Assembly (NCBI GenBank): GCA_023436715.1 | Contig: JAEZIJ010000175.1 | Coordinates: 1 to 11,757, forward strand | Source: Acidobacteriota bacterium | Lineage (GTDB): Bacteria; Acidobacteriota; Terriglobia; Bryobacterales; Bryobacteraceae | Direction: 5' to 3' | Length of the DNA stretch: 11,757 nt | Shown: positions 1-6,472 of the stretch, one piece after another | Layout: each line of letters opens with the position of its first letter | Position numbering within the stretch: the stretch's first letter is position 1 | Program-made: the position numbers and the translations under genes | The notes under the pieces: model-generated | The model's input: only the letters and a program-made list of their open reading frames with translations | What the model was told of the DNA's origin: nothing | Databases searched by the model: none

Positions 1-5
1 AGAGC

Positions 6-25
6 GGGCCGGGCATGCCCGGCCC
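6..25. repeat. Perfect 20-bp palindrome
   Basis: The sequence GGGCCGGGCA is followed at once by its exact reverse complement, giving a perfect dyad with no spacer. GC-rich perfect palindromes like this, lying between genes, are typical of dispersed REP-like elements, but one copy in one window cannot show that it is dispersed. It could also act as a transcript hairpin, although no T-run follows it directly. No second copy is seen in this window. Confidence 0.5.
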
Positions 26-81
26 CTACAGGGACACCACCGTTACTGAGCCTCGACCGCGAGGGAGCGATCTGGCGGATT

Positions 82-106
82 CGCGGGGGCGCCGCCCGTG
101 TTTTTT
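82..106 (+). terminator. Rho-independent terminator candidate, rightward
   Basis: A 6-bp stem pairs 82-87 with 95-100, with one G-U pair and a 7-base loop, and is followed directly by six T at 101-106. This is the layout of an intrinsic terminator for a plus-strand transcript. No plus-strand gene is visible between 1 and 82, so it would end a gene lying left of the window, converging on the minus-strand gene that stops at 121. Read on the minus strand it lacks a T-run. Confidence 0.5.
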
Positions 107-120
107 CAAGGCCGCACAGC

Positions 121-531
121 CTATTTCACATTGCCGCGCGCAAGGTAGAGACCGATATACGCGCCGGCGAACATCGGGATGGTGCCGACGGCCCAGCCCG
201 GCGCGTGGTTCCCCAGATACGCCAAAAGTTGATCGCTCGTAAACCAGGTGAACTTGGGATCGTTCGCCAATTGTGCGAAATCGCGAATGCCAAAGGCGAG
301 GAAAGCGGCGATCCCCCAACGCCAAACCCGGTCAGGCCGCATCGCGCCGAGCAGACCGCCGGAAAAAAACATGGCCAATTGCGTAATGAGCAGCGGCGTC
401 ATGCGATCCGATTGCATGCGCAGTAGCGTGGGAAGCCAAACGGATCCCAAGCTCAAGGCTCCGGCAAGCGCCCACCAAAAGGGGTCGGTTGACCGGTCTA
501 GACGAGTATCTGATTTCTTCAGTACAGGCAT
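121..531 (-). CDS. Small integral membrane protein, unknown function
   Basis: This 136-residue protein is not recognised as a named family. It has a short charged N-terminus (MPVLKKSDTRLDRS) followed by hydrophobic stretches at roughly residues 18-36, 46-64, 70-86 and 112-132, suggesting three or four membrane helices. The segment between about 87 and 111 is more polar and probably forms a loop. No catalytic motif or signal peptidase site is seen. The ATG at 531 has no strong ribosome binding site, so the start is provisional. It lies 84 bp downstream of the subtilisin-like protease gene on the same strand and could be transcribed from it, but nothing in the sequence ties their functions together. 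That it is a real gene is inferred from the coherent membrane pattern; the overlapping frames encode arginine-rich or low-quality sequence. Confidence 0.65.
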   Translation of the reverse strand: MPVLKKSDTRLDRSTDPFWWALAGALSLGSVWLPTLLRMQSDRMTPLLITQLAMFFSGGLLGAMRPDRVWRWGIAAFLAFGIRDFAQLANDPKFTWFTSDQLLAYLGNHAPGWAVGTIPMFAGAYIGLYLARGNVK

Positions 532-615
532 TTGAGAATGAGCGGGTCCGTCCTAAGGTCAATCCAAACATTTCATCGACTTAAAAGCAAGGAAAAAAAG
601 GGGGGAAAGGCACCC

Positions 616-2667
616 TTACGACCGAGGTACGGACGGTACCAGTAGGGGGGAACCGCCGATCCGCAAGTCGGCCTTGGCGCCGCCGTCCGCGTCCAACCGT
701 ACGCTGGTGCTCGCGCTCCCGGCCTGCACGTAGGCAGAGACCGAATAGTCGCCCGCCGGCAGGCCGATGGTCGCGAAGTTCCCGCTCGAATCGGTAACGG
801 CTCCCGCGGTGGTAGTATCGCCGGCGATGCTCACCTCGGCGCCGGCCACCGGCTTGCCTTCCCCGTCGGTAACCGAACCGTAGATCCACCCGAGCCGGTG
901 CAGGCTGAAATTGACGTTCGTAACCCGGCCGGTGGAGACCGCCTGGCGCGACACCGTGCCCGCGGGCACCGCCACTCCGGAAGCGCGCACGTCGTACAAG
1001 CCTTCCGGCACGACCAGCCAGTATTGGCCCGCCGCGTTGGTGATGGTGCTGTCTTCCACCAGTCCGTCCTTCAGGGCCTGCACGACCATCCCGCCCGCGG
1101 GGCGCCCCGCAGCGGTCACCACGCCGGATAGCGTCCCCTGCGGCACTCCCATGCGAACGGTGAGCGTAGTATCGCCGCCGGGCGGCACTGTGGTCTTCAA
1201 AGCCTGGTTCTGAAAGCCATATGAAGCCACCGTGACCGTGTAGTCGCCCGCTGGCAGGTTTGCGAACCGGAACAACCCGGTGCGGTCGGTAGTGTAGCTC
1301 ACCTGTCCCACCGAGATCTGAACGTTCGCCACAGGAAGGCCAAGTTCGTCTACCGCCTGGCCCACCAGGCCGCCCACCGATGCGGGACCCAGAACTCCGC
1401 TCACGGCGCGCCAGGCGTTAATCGTTCCGTACCCGAGGAACTGGTCCCAAAAGCCGGTGCTGGAATCGGTAGATTGCTCGATGCGCAGTGCGATAGCGTC
1501 CGCCGCGATGCCTGGAGTCATTGTGGCTACCAGTCCCGCCAGCGCGGACACATACGGCGCCGCCATCGAAGTGCCCGAGTAATACGCGTAGTTCCGCACT
1601 CCCTGTTTGACCGGATATCCGGGCGCAGTGGACAGGATGCTCACCCCCGGCGCGGCTACATCGACGCCGCTTCCGTGATTGGAGAATGCGGCCTTATTGC
1701 GGTTCGCATCCACCGCGGCCACGCCTAGCACATGGATGGCGCCGGCGGGAAAAAACAACTTGCCGCTGTCCGTATTGCCTGATGCCCCCACGACCATGCT
1801 GTTGCGCTGCCACGCGTAGGTAACAGCGTCCTGGAAGGTTTGCGAATAGCCGTTTCCGCCAAGACTCAGCGAGATGATATCGGCGCCGGCGTCGGCGGCA
1901 GCCATGATCCCCGCCGCGATGGAACCGTCCGATCCCTTGCCGTTGGCATCCAGAACCTTATAGATCATTAACCGGAGCGGGTAACCCAGTCCTGCGATAC
2001 CAACACCGTTGTTTGCGGCAGCTCCGATGATGCCCGCTACGTGAGTGCCGTGGCCGTAGTCGTCCTGCCAGGCGCATGCGGGGGCCTGTACCGTCGTCTG
2101 AACGAATGCCCGGCTGCCCTCGAAATAGAGCTGTCCTCCCTGGGCCGAGTCCGTGGAGACGCCGCCCGCATTGACGAAGTCCGGATGAGTGCAGTCGGCG
2201 CCGCTGTCGAGCACCGCCACGGTGAGCCGCTTGCCGCCGCTCGCCTGCGCGGTCAGGTAGCGGTCTGGGATAAGCCTCCACGCGTCAACCGCATGGACGG
2301 CCTTCAGCGCCCACTGGTAACTGGAGTAGTTCGGATCGTTCGGCGCCCCAAGACTGTTCAAGCCCCTTGTATGGTTCCGCTCGACATACGTCACCAGGGA
2401 GTTCTTGGACAGCTTTTCAATCACCTCAGGGGGGGTATTCGCGGGCAATTCGAGTAAGTGGAGATTAAGTCCGCCTAATGGATGATGTTTAGCTCCAGGC
2501 GCCAGGCCGTCAAGCACCGCCTCAGGGGAAACCCCGGGACGCAGCCGGACGACGTACTCATTCACGGCCGCCGCTTTGTCATTCTTGTTTGCGTCCTTTA
2601 ACTCTCCAGATATCAATGAGATAGACACACAGAGGAGTAGGTACAAAATGCGGGAAATGGATCTCAT
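616..2667 (-). CDS. Secreted S8 subtilisin-like serine protease with three CnaB-like repeats
   Basis: This 683-residue protein should be an exported endopeptidase. Residues 1-21 form a signal peptide (MRSISRILYLLLCVSISLIS). Residues 36-98 resemble the I9 propeptide/inhibitor, ending in YVERNH. The S8 catalytic domain spans about 110-420 and shows Asp154 (VLDSGAD), His206 (GHGTHVAG), oxyanion Asn298 (ASGN) and Ser367 (SGTSMAAP), so all key residues are present. Three carboxypeptidase-regulatory/CnaB-like beta-sandwich modules follow at about 430-507, 511-590 and 593-672, each with a G-x-V-x-D/T...G-x-[YF] pattern and a 'LPAGDY' type turn. No transmembrane anchor or LPXTG motif follows the last module, so it is probably released or held by the repeats. 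The ATG at 2667 is preceded by AAGGA. The 133-bp upstream region has its own promoter-like sequence. Protease identity is secure; the substrate is unknown. Confidence 0.96.
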   Translation of the reverse strand: MRSISRILYLLLCVSISLISGELKDANKNDKAAAVNEYVVRLRPGVSPEAVLDGLAPGAKHHPLGGLNLHLLELPANTPPEVIEKLSKNSLVTYVERNHTRGLNSLGAPNDPNYSSYQWALKAVHAVDAWRLIPDRYLTAQASGGKRLTVAVLDSGADCTHPDFVNAGGVSTDSAQGGQLYFEGSRAFVQTTVQAPACAWQDDYGHGTHVAGIIGAAANNGVGIAGLGYPLRLMIYKVLDANGKGSDGSIAAGIMAAADAGADIISLSLGGNGYSQTFQDAVTYAWQRNSMVVGASGNTDSGKLFFPAGAIHVLGVAAVDANRNKAAFSNHGSGVDVAAPGVSILSTAPGYPVKQGVRNYAYYSGTSMAAPYVSALAGLVATMTPGIAADAIALRIEQSTDSSTGFWDQFLGYGTINAWRAVSGVLGPASVGGLVGQAVDELGLPVANVQISVGQVSYTTDRTGLFRFANLPAGDYTVTVASYGFQNQALKTTVPPGGDTTLTVRMGVPQGTLSGVVTAAGRPAGGMVVQALKDGLVEDSTITNAAGQYWLVVPEGLYDVRASGVAVPAGTVSRQAVSTGRVTNVNFSLHRLGWIYGSVTDGEGKPVAGAEVSIAGDTTTAGAVTDSSGNFATIGLPAGDYSVSAYVQAGSASTSVRLDADGGAKADLRIGGSPLLVPSVPRS

Positions 2668-2719
2668 GTTCCTTATAACACCCAGGGGAAACCAACGAGA
2701 TGCCCAGCAGGGGTAAGGA

Positions 2720-2777
2720 ACTATAGTACTCCAGGTACTAGGGCCTGTAATCCCCCCAAATGGGGGTTGTGAGTACC
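2720..2777 (-). promoter_or_regulatory. Promoter and dyad cluster upstream of the S8 protease gene
   Basis: On the minus strand a TATAGT -10 candidate lies at 2725-2720, about 50 bp before the protease ATG. A dyad TAGTAC-N5-GTACTA (2724-2740) overlaps it. A possible -35, TTACAG (2750-2745), would leave a long 19-bp spacer. Just upstream is a C5-AAAT-G5 hairpin (2753-2766), and a wider GGTACT/AGTACC pair (2734-2739 with 2772-2777) encloses it. GTAC therefore recurs three times. An operator for a dimeric regulator is plausible. A long spacer holding a dyad recalls MerR-type promoters, but this is inference and no regulator gene is present. Confidence 0.4.
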
Positions 2778-2800
2778 TATATGGTGGGGTGAGCTGACGC

Positions 2801-3685
2801 CTACTCCAGCTTTTTCAAAACCTCGACCACCACGGAGCCCACTATCTGGAAGCTCTCCGCGCTCAACTTGTCCATGGTGTCCTTGCTGGTGTGCCAGTAG
2901 GAGTTGCCCGGGCCGTAATCGAAATCGATGAGGTCGGCGGCGTTGACGCCTTTCATCAGAAACGGTATGTGATCGTCCTCGATGGCGCCCTGCTGCCTCA
3001 GGAAGTAGCTCGAATACCCGAGTTCGGCGGCAGTGCTCCAGATCAGGCGGCGCAAAGGCTCGGAGGAGTTCATGTCCTGGAGGATGCCGAGGTTGCGGTC
3101 GCCGATCATATCCACGTTGATCAGCGCCTTGATCCTGCCAAGCGTGCCATCGGCCGACCATTTGGCCGCGAGGTGCCGGCTGCCGTATGTCCCATCCGTG
3201 TCCGACCATTGCCCGAACGCCTCTTCGCCGTCCAGCCACACGACGTATATATCGTTCTTGAAGGGCCGTTTGGAAACCACCCGCGCGAGTTCGAGCAGAA
3301 AGCCCGTCGAGGCGCCGCCGTCATTGGCTCCGACGAAGTTGGTCCCGGGCATCAGCTTCGTATCGTAGTGGCCCGTCACCGCCACGGCGCGCCCGGAACT
3401 GCCGCGGAAGTGGGCGATGATGTTCTTCATCGCGACGGGGCCGTTCGGCGTATTTGCCGTGAACGGATCGATAGTGACCTCACAGCCATAGAGCCTGATC
3501 TGGCCGATGATGTAGTCCTGCAGCTTGCGTATCGCGGCGGACCCCGGAGGCCGGGCGCCGAACGAGACAGCCTTCGCGGTGAATGCCAGCGCGGACGCGC
3601 CGCTGAACGGTGGGACCGGCGGGGCGGCCTGTCCGGCACAAGCACCAAGTAAGAGCAGGGTCACGAGCGCTTTCTTGCCGTGCAT
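2801..3685 (-). CDS. Exported M28-fold enzyme, glutaminyl-peptide cyclotransferase-like
   Basis: This 294-residue protein has a signal sequence (MHGKKALVTLLLLGACAGQAA). Cys16 follows LGA and may be a lipobox cysteine, otherwise signal peptidase I would cut near residue 20. The fold is M28 zinc peptidase, but the motifs match the glutaminyl cyclase branch: GHYDTK at 105-110, Asp122 in GANDGGAST, Glu154/Glu155 in LDGEEAF, the W..D..YGSRHLA stretch at 160-173, Asp192 in VDMIGD, EDDHIPFL at 236-243 and YWHT with His265. In known cyclases the single zinc is held by Asp, Glu and His equivalent to 122, 155 and 265. The likely reaction is conversion of N-terminal Gln to pyroglutamate on exported peptides. 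An aminopeptidase activity is the alternative, and many such proteins are simply called M28 peptidases. The start overlaps the upstream methyltransferase by 25 bp, making it the last gene of the operon. Confidence 0.88.
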   Translation of the reverse strand: MHGKKALVTLLLLGACAGQAAPPVPPFSGASALAFTAKAVSFGARPPGSAAIRKLQDYIIGQIRLYGCEVTIDPFTANTPNGPVAMKNIIAHFRGSSGRAVAVTGHYDTKLMPGTNFVGANDGGASTGFLLELARVVSKRPFKNDIYVVWLDGEEAFGQWSDTDGTYGSRHLAAKWSADGTLGRIKALINVDMIGDRNLGILQDMNSSEPLRRLIWSTAAELGYSSYFLRQQGAIEDDHIPFLMKGVNAADLIDFDYGPGNSYWHTSKDTMDKLSAESFQIVGSVVVEVLKKLE

Positions 3686-4350
3686 ATATATCCAAGAGTG
3701 AAATTACGGTCGCGGTCGAGGAAATCGAGCGCGGGAAGCAGGAGAGCGGGCGGCGTCAGGAGCAGCGCGGCGGGAATCGCCCGGAGCCCATGAAAGAACT
3801 GCAAGCCGTTCAGCAGCCGGCGGGCCAGCAGCCGGAAATAGCCGCCGGCGGCGAGCACATGAATGTCCGTGAAATCGGTCGATTCGAGCAGGAAGCGAAC
3901 GCCGTACCGGGTGAACCGGAAGTAGTCGTGCGGCGCTTGGTGTACCTCCCATTCGTGCGGCACGACGAGCAGCAGTCGGCCGCCGGGCTTCAGCACGCGG
4001 GCGATCTCGGCGAGCACCGAACGGGGCTCGCGCACGTGCTCCAGCGTCACGATATTGATGGCGGCGTCGAAACAGGCAGGGGGGAAAGGGAGCGAGGCGA
4101 GGTCCGCCACCGCGTCCAGGCCCTGGTAGTCCCAGGATGCGTCGCCTATTCCCAGATCCACGCCGCAGTAACGCTGTTTCGGGAACAGCTTCGCGTACCG
4201 GCCTTCTCCCGCGCCGGCATCGAGCACGCGGGCGCCCGTCGGCAGACCGGCAGCGAAGCGGCTCACCGAGTCTTCAATGCGCGCCTCGAAATCCAGAATG
4301 TGCCGCCGCAGGAAGCGCGGCAGGCGCCGCTCGATGCCCTGGGTCTTCAT
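3661..4350 (-). CDS. Class I SAM-dependent methyltransferase (Methyltransf_11 type)
   Basis: This 229-residue protein has a Rossmann-type methyltransferase core. Motif I is VLDAGAGEGRYA at 42-53, the acidic end of strand 2 is GVDLG at 63-67, the region around 99-108 reads NIVTLEHVRE, and motif III-like sequence KPGGRLLLVVPHEWE covers 121-135. HDYFRFTRYG at 141-150 is common in methyltransferases found in polysaccharide clusters. Residues 190-212 are hydrophobic (AIPAALLLTPPALLLPALDFL) and may associate with the membrane. The ATG at 4350 overlaps the TGA of the preceding methyltransferase in an ATGA junction, indicating translational coupling. The gene is third in the operon after the glycosyltransferase and the zinc-ribbon methyltransferase. 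The substrate cannot be read from the sequence; sugar or lipid-linked glycan methylation is inferred from its neighbours. Confidence 0.9.
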   Translation of the reverse strand: MKTQGIERRLPRFLRRHILDFEARIEDSVSRFAAGLPTGARVLDAGAGEGRYAKLFPKQRYCGVDLGIGDASWDYQGLDAVADLASLPFPPACFDAAINIVTLEHVREPRSVLAEIARVLKPGGRLLLVVPHEWEVHQAPHDYFRFTRYGVRFLLESTDFTDIHVLAAGGYFRLLARRLLNGLQFFHGLRAIPAALLLTPPALLLPALDFLDRDRNFTLGYICTARKRS

Positions 4351-5669
4351 CGCTTCTTGCGCGCCTCGACCATAATGGTGGAACCGGCGCGGCAGGCCGC
4401 TTCCAGGATGGTGAACGGCAGCGAGAGCCCGACCAGTCCCAGGTAGACCAGATCCTTGAACAGCTTGACACCGGGTGTCTCCTGTACCCGGCGCACTCGC
4501 CGCGCCATGGGGTCGAGCCCCGGAGCCAGGCTGGTGGCAAACCCCGCCGGGTTATCGCGAAGGGAGAAGAACTTCCGGCGCACAACTTCGAAGCCGCTGA
4601 AATCGAGCAGGTTTTCCAGATCGCGCGCCCGAAAATTCACCAGATGGCGTGGAACGTCGAGGCCGCTCCAGTTCTCGCCGAGCATGAGGAACTGCCAGCA
4701 GGCCGCATTCGGCACCTGAACGATCAGCCTGCCCTCGGGGCGGAGCAGATCGCGCGCGGCCTGGAGGTACTCAGCCGGATTTTCCAGGTGTTCGAGCACA
4801 TGAAACATAGTCACGGCCGCGCAGCTTGCGGGCGGAACCGGAGCGGCCACCAGGCTTGCGCAGACCGACGGCACGCCCTGCGTCTTCCAGGCTACCTGGA
4901 GGGCCTCGGTCGAGAAATCCATCCCCAGCACGCTCGCTCCGCGCTCGCGCATCATGCCCAGGAACAGGCCGCCTCCGCACCCGAAATCGACCACGCGGCC
5001 AGCACCTGCGCCTTGCAGCGCGCGGCTCACGAAGTTGATATGGTCGCGCAGCACGGTGCGGCGATAGAGTTCTTCGAGCCGGCCGGCGGTGGTGCGGTCC
5101 GGGTCGAACCAGTAGTCCTGGGGATAGTAGCTGCGCAGCTCGGCGGGAGACGGCCGTGGCTCGAGGCGAAGCAAACGGCACTCGCCGCACTCGACGACGC
5201 GGAACTTGCGGTCCGTGGTGCGGAAGAGGCGGTCGGTAGCCTCGAACAGAATCTGCGATGCGGCGGCGCCGCAGGCCGGGCAGCCGGGCTCAGCGCTCAG
5301 GATGCGTGCTGGCTGAGCGCTTTGAGCGAAATCCGGTTGCTGAGGATCAGGGTCCGCAACTCGCGCGGGCTCAGCGCTCAGGACGCGTGCTGGCTGAGCG
5401 CTTTGAGCGAGATCCGGTTGCTGAGGATCAGGGCTCGCAATTCGCGCGGGCTCAACTTTCTCATCCGGCGCACTTCCGTCCGTTTCCGGAGGATCCGCGG
5501 CAGCATCGATAGCGCCGCCAGGTCGCCCTTCAGCATTGCGGCGGCGGCCCGCAGCTTGCCTCGGCTTCCCGGGTAGTGGGAGATCTCCCCCCTTCCTCGC
5601 ATCGCCGCCCACGCCCCCGCGCCGACCCGCGCTGCGTAATACACGCCGTTTAGCCACAGAAGGCTCCAT
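4347..5669 (-). CDS. Zinc-ribbon class I SAM-dependent methyltransferase; start unresolved
   Basis: From residue 130 (base 5282) the protein is a clear methyltransferase: CPAC (130-133) and CGEC (161-164) form a zinc-ribbon pair, followed by YYPQDYWFDP, motif I VVDFGCGGG (about 226-234), GMDFS at 249-253, FHVLEHLENP at 289-298, and LRPEGRLIVQVPN at 309-321. The C-terminus has a hydrophobic stretch near 405-425. These features match the SAM methyltransferases of surface-glycan clusters. The frame stays open upstream to an ATG at 5669, the first in-frame start codon given here; GTG at 5657 and 5612 are alternatives. All of them lie deep inside the glycosyltransferase gene. I find no ATG, GTG or TTG in frame between 5612 and the zinc ribbon. 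Residues 1-72 look like an out-of-frame shadow of that gene, and residues 75-128 are a Pro/Ala/Gln-rich double repeat from the 81-bp duplication. The stop overlaps the next gene's ATG. Function is firm, start is not. Confidence 0.8.
   Translation of the reverse strand: MEPSVAKRRVLRSAGRRGGVGGDARKGGDLPLPGKPRQAAGRRRNAEGRPGGAIDAAADPPETDGSAPDEKVEPARIASPDPQQPDLAQSAQPARVLSAEPARVADPDPQQPDFAQSAQPARILSAEPGCPACGAAASQILFEATDRLFRTTDRKFRVVECGECRLLRLEPRPSPAELRSYYPQDYWFDPDRTTAGRLEELYRRTVLRDHINFVSRALQGAGAGRVVDFGCGGGLFLGMMRERGASVLGMDFSTEALQVAWKTQGVPSVCASLVAAPVPPASCAAVTMFHVLEHLENPAEYLQAARDLLRPEGRLIVQVPNAACWQFLMLGENWSGLDVPRHLVNFRARDLENLLDFSGFEVVRRKFFSLRDNPAGFATSLAPGLDPMARRVRRVQETPGVKLFKDLVYLGLVGLSLPFTILEAACRAGSTIMVEARKKR
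5286..5447. repeat. 81-bp tandem duplication at a gene junction
   Basis: Unit one is 5286-5366 and unit two is 5367-5447; a third start (GGGCTCA, 5448-5454) breaks off. By hand alignment the two units differ at five positions, all transitions. Because 81 is 27 codons the repeat preserves every frame. Unit two carries the last 22 codons and stop of the glycosyltransferase; unit one carries a second, untranslated copy of that tail, also ending in stop. In the methyltransferase frame the two units encode a 27-residue Pro/Ala/Gln-rich repeat. Confidence 0.93.
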
Positions 5670-6457
5670 GGGAACAGCTTGGCCGCCAGCAGGACGCGGT
5701 TGCGCTCGATAAGCTCGAGCCGCCGTGCCGAGCCCAACCCGAGCGTCGCGCCCCGGTGGTGCCGCACGACGGCATCCGGCACGTACAGACAGCGCCAGCC
5801 GGCGATCCTGGCCCGCAATCCCAATTCGGCATCATCGCCATATGCAAAAAAGTCCTCGTCAAAACCGCCGATCTCGTCCAACATCGCTCTTTTGTACATG
5901 GCAGCGCAACCATCCGGCCAGAGAGCCTCTTCCGGGCGGTCGTATTGCCCGATGTCGCGTTCGCCGGTGCCGCGGCCACGGTTCTGGCCGTCGGGGTAGA
6001 TCAGGTGGCCGGCTTTATCGATCCTGCCGGGGTCCTCCCAGACAAGGATTTTCGAGGCTGCCATGCCGATATCCGGGGCCCCGTCGAAAGCGCCGCGGAG
6101 CGCCGCGAGCCATCCGGGAGCCGCTTCGGCATCGTTGTTGAGCAGCGCGACGTAGCGCCCGCGAGCGGCGGCGATGCCCTGATTGTTCGCCGCGCAGAAT
6201 CCGCGATTTTCGCTGTTTACGATCATCCGCAGGCCAAGCTCGGGACGCGGCCCGAATTCCCGCTGGACCATCTCCACGGAACCATCGGTGGAACCGTTAT
6301 CCACCAGAATTGTCTCGAAATCGGAGCACTCTTGCGCCGCGAGCGATTCCAGGCACGCGCGCAGCAGCTCGCGCCGGTTCCAATTCACGATAATGGCCGA
6401 GATTTCCGGGATGACGAAACGCTCCGTAATTCTGGTATTATAACCGTGGGAATCCAC
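5378..6457 (-). CDS. GT2-family glycosyltransferase (rhamnosyltransferase-like)
   Basis: This is an inverting GT-A glycosyltransferase of family 2. Numbered from the GTG at 6457 (359 residues), it shows the nucleotide-binding start EISAIIVNWN (18-27), ILVDNGSTDGS (50-60), GFCAANNQGI (86-95), the NND metal/sugar-phosphate motif in LLNNDAE (105-111), DGCAAMYKR (182-190), GGFDEDFFAYGDDAELGLRARIAGW (197-221) and YVPDAVVRHH (225-234). This pattern is usual for WbbL-like transferases that add rhamnose or a related deoxysugar to surface polysaccharides; the donor sugar is inferred. GTG 6457 is the nearest ordinary start codon upstream of the domain that does not enter the divergent gene. Family members usually begin just before PEIS, and here the matching codon is ATC at 6412, with GGAG nine bases upstream, so a shorter 344-residue product is possible. 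The 3' end lies in the 81-bp duplication. It is the first gene of the four-gene operon. Confidence 0.9.
   Translation of the reverse strand: MDSHGYNTRITERFVIPEISAIIVNWNRRELLRACLESLAAQECSDFETILVDNGSTDGSVEMVQREFGPRPELGLRMIVNSENRGFCAANNQGIAAARGRYVALLNNDAEAAPGWLAALRGAFDGAPDIGMAASKILVWEDPGRIDKAGHLIYPDGQNRGRGTGERDIGQYDRPEEALWPDGCAAMYKRAMLDEIGGFDEDFFAYGDDAELGLRARIAGWRCLYVPDAVVRHHRGATLGLGSARRLELIERNRVLLAAKLFPWSLLWLNGVYYAARVGAGAWAAMRGRGEISHYPGSRGKLRAAAAMLKGDLAALSMLPRILRKRTEVRRMRKLSPRELRALILSNRISLKALSQHAS
6436..6443. promoter_or_regulatory. Divergent -10 region within a 12-bp palindrome
   Basis: The palindrome GGTATTATAACC spans 6434-6445. On the minus strand it contains an exact TATAAT (6442-6437), which would place transcription start near 6430 for the glycosyltransferase operon. 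On the plus strand TATTAT (6436-6441) or TATAAC (6439-6444) could serve the RodZ-like gene, giving a leader of about 25 bases. No convincing -35 is present on either strand. The palindrome may let one regulator or a polymerase choice govern both directions, which is inference. Confidence 0.4.
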
Positions 6458-6472
6458 CCCACAAACATCGCT

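Noticed and set aside
2753..2766. C5-AAAT-G5 hairpin as a terminator of the four-gene operon
   Set aside because: On the minus strand it is followed by GATTACAG, not a T-run, and it sits close to the protease promoter, so a regulatory role is more likely.
2891..3652. 253-codon plus-strand open frame opposite the M28 gene
   Set aside because: It is rich in Arg, Val and Asp without any motif, lies fully antisense to a gene with intact catalytic motifs, and has no ribosome binding site. Long antisense frames are expected at this GC content.
4137..5576. 479-codon plus-strand open frame opposite the methyltransferases
   Set aside because: It spans two real genes and the 81-bp repeat on the other strand, has an Arg/Ala/Gln-rich composition and no recognisable domain. 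The repeated LSAQDACWLSALSEIRLLRIR segment is only the reverse reading of the duplication.
5756..6472. Upstream extension of the RodZ-like open frame
   Set aside because: The extension is antisense to the conserved glycosyltransferase domain and lacks motifs; the helix-turn-helix domain begins directly at the ATG at 6473.
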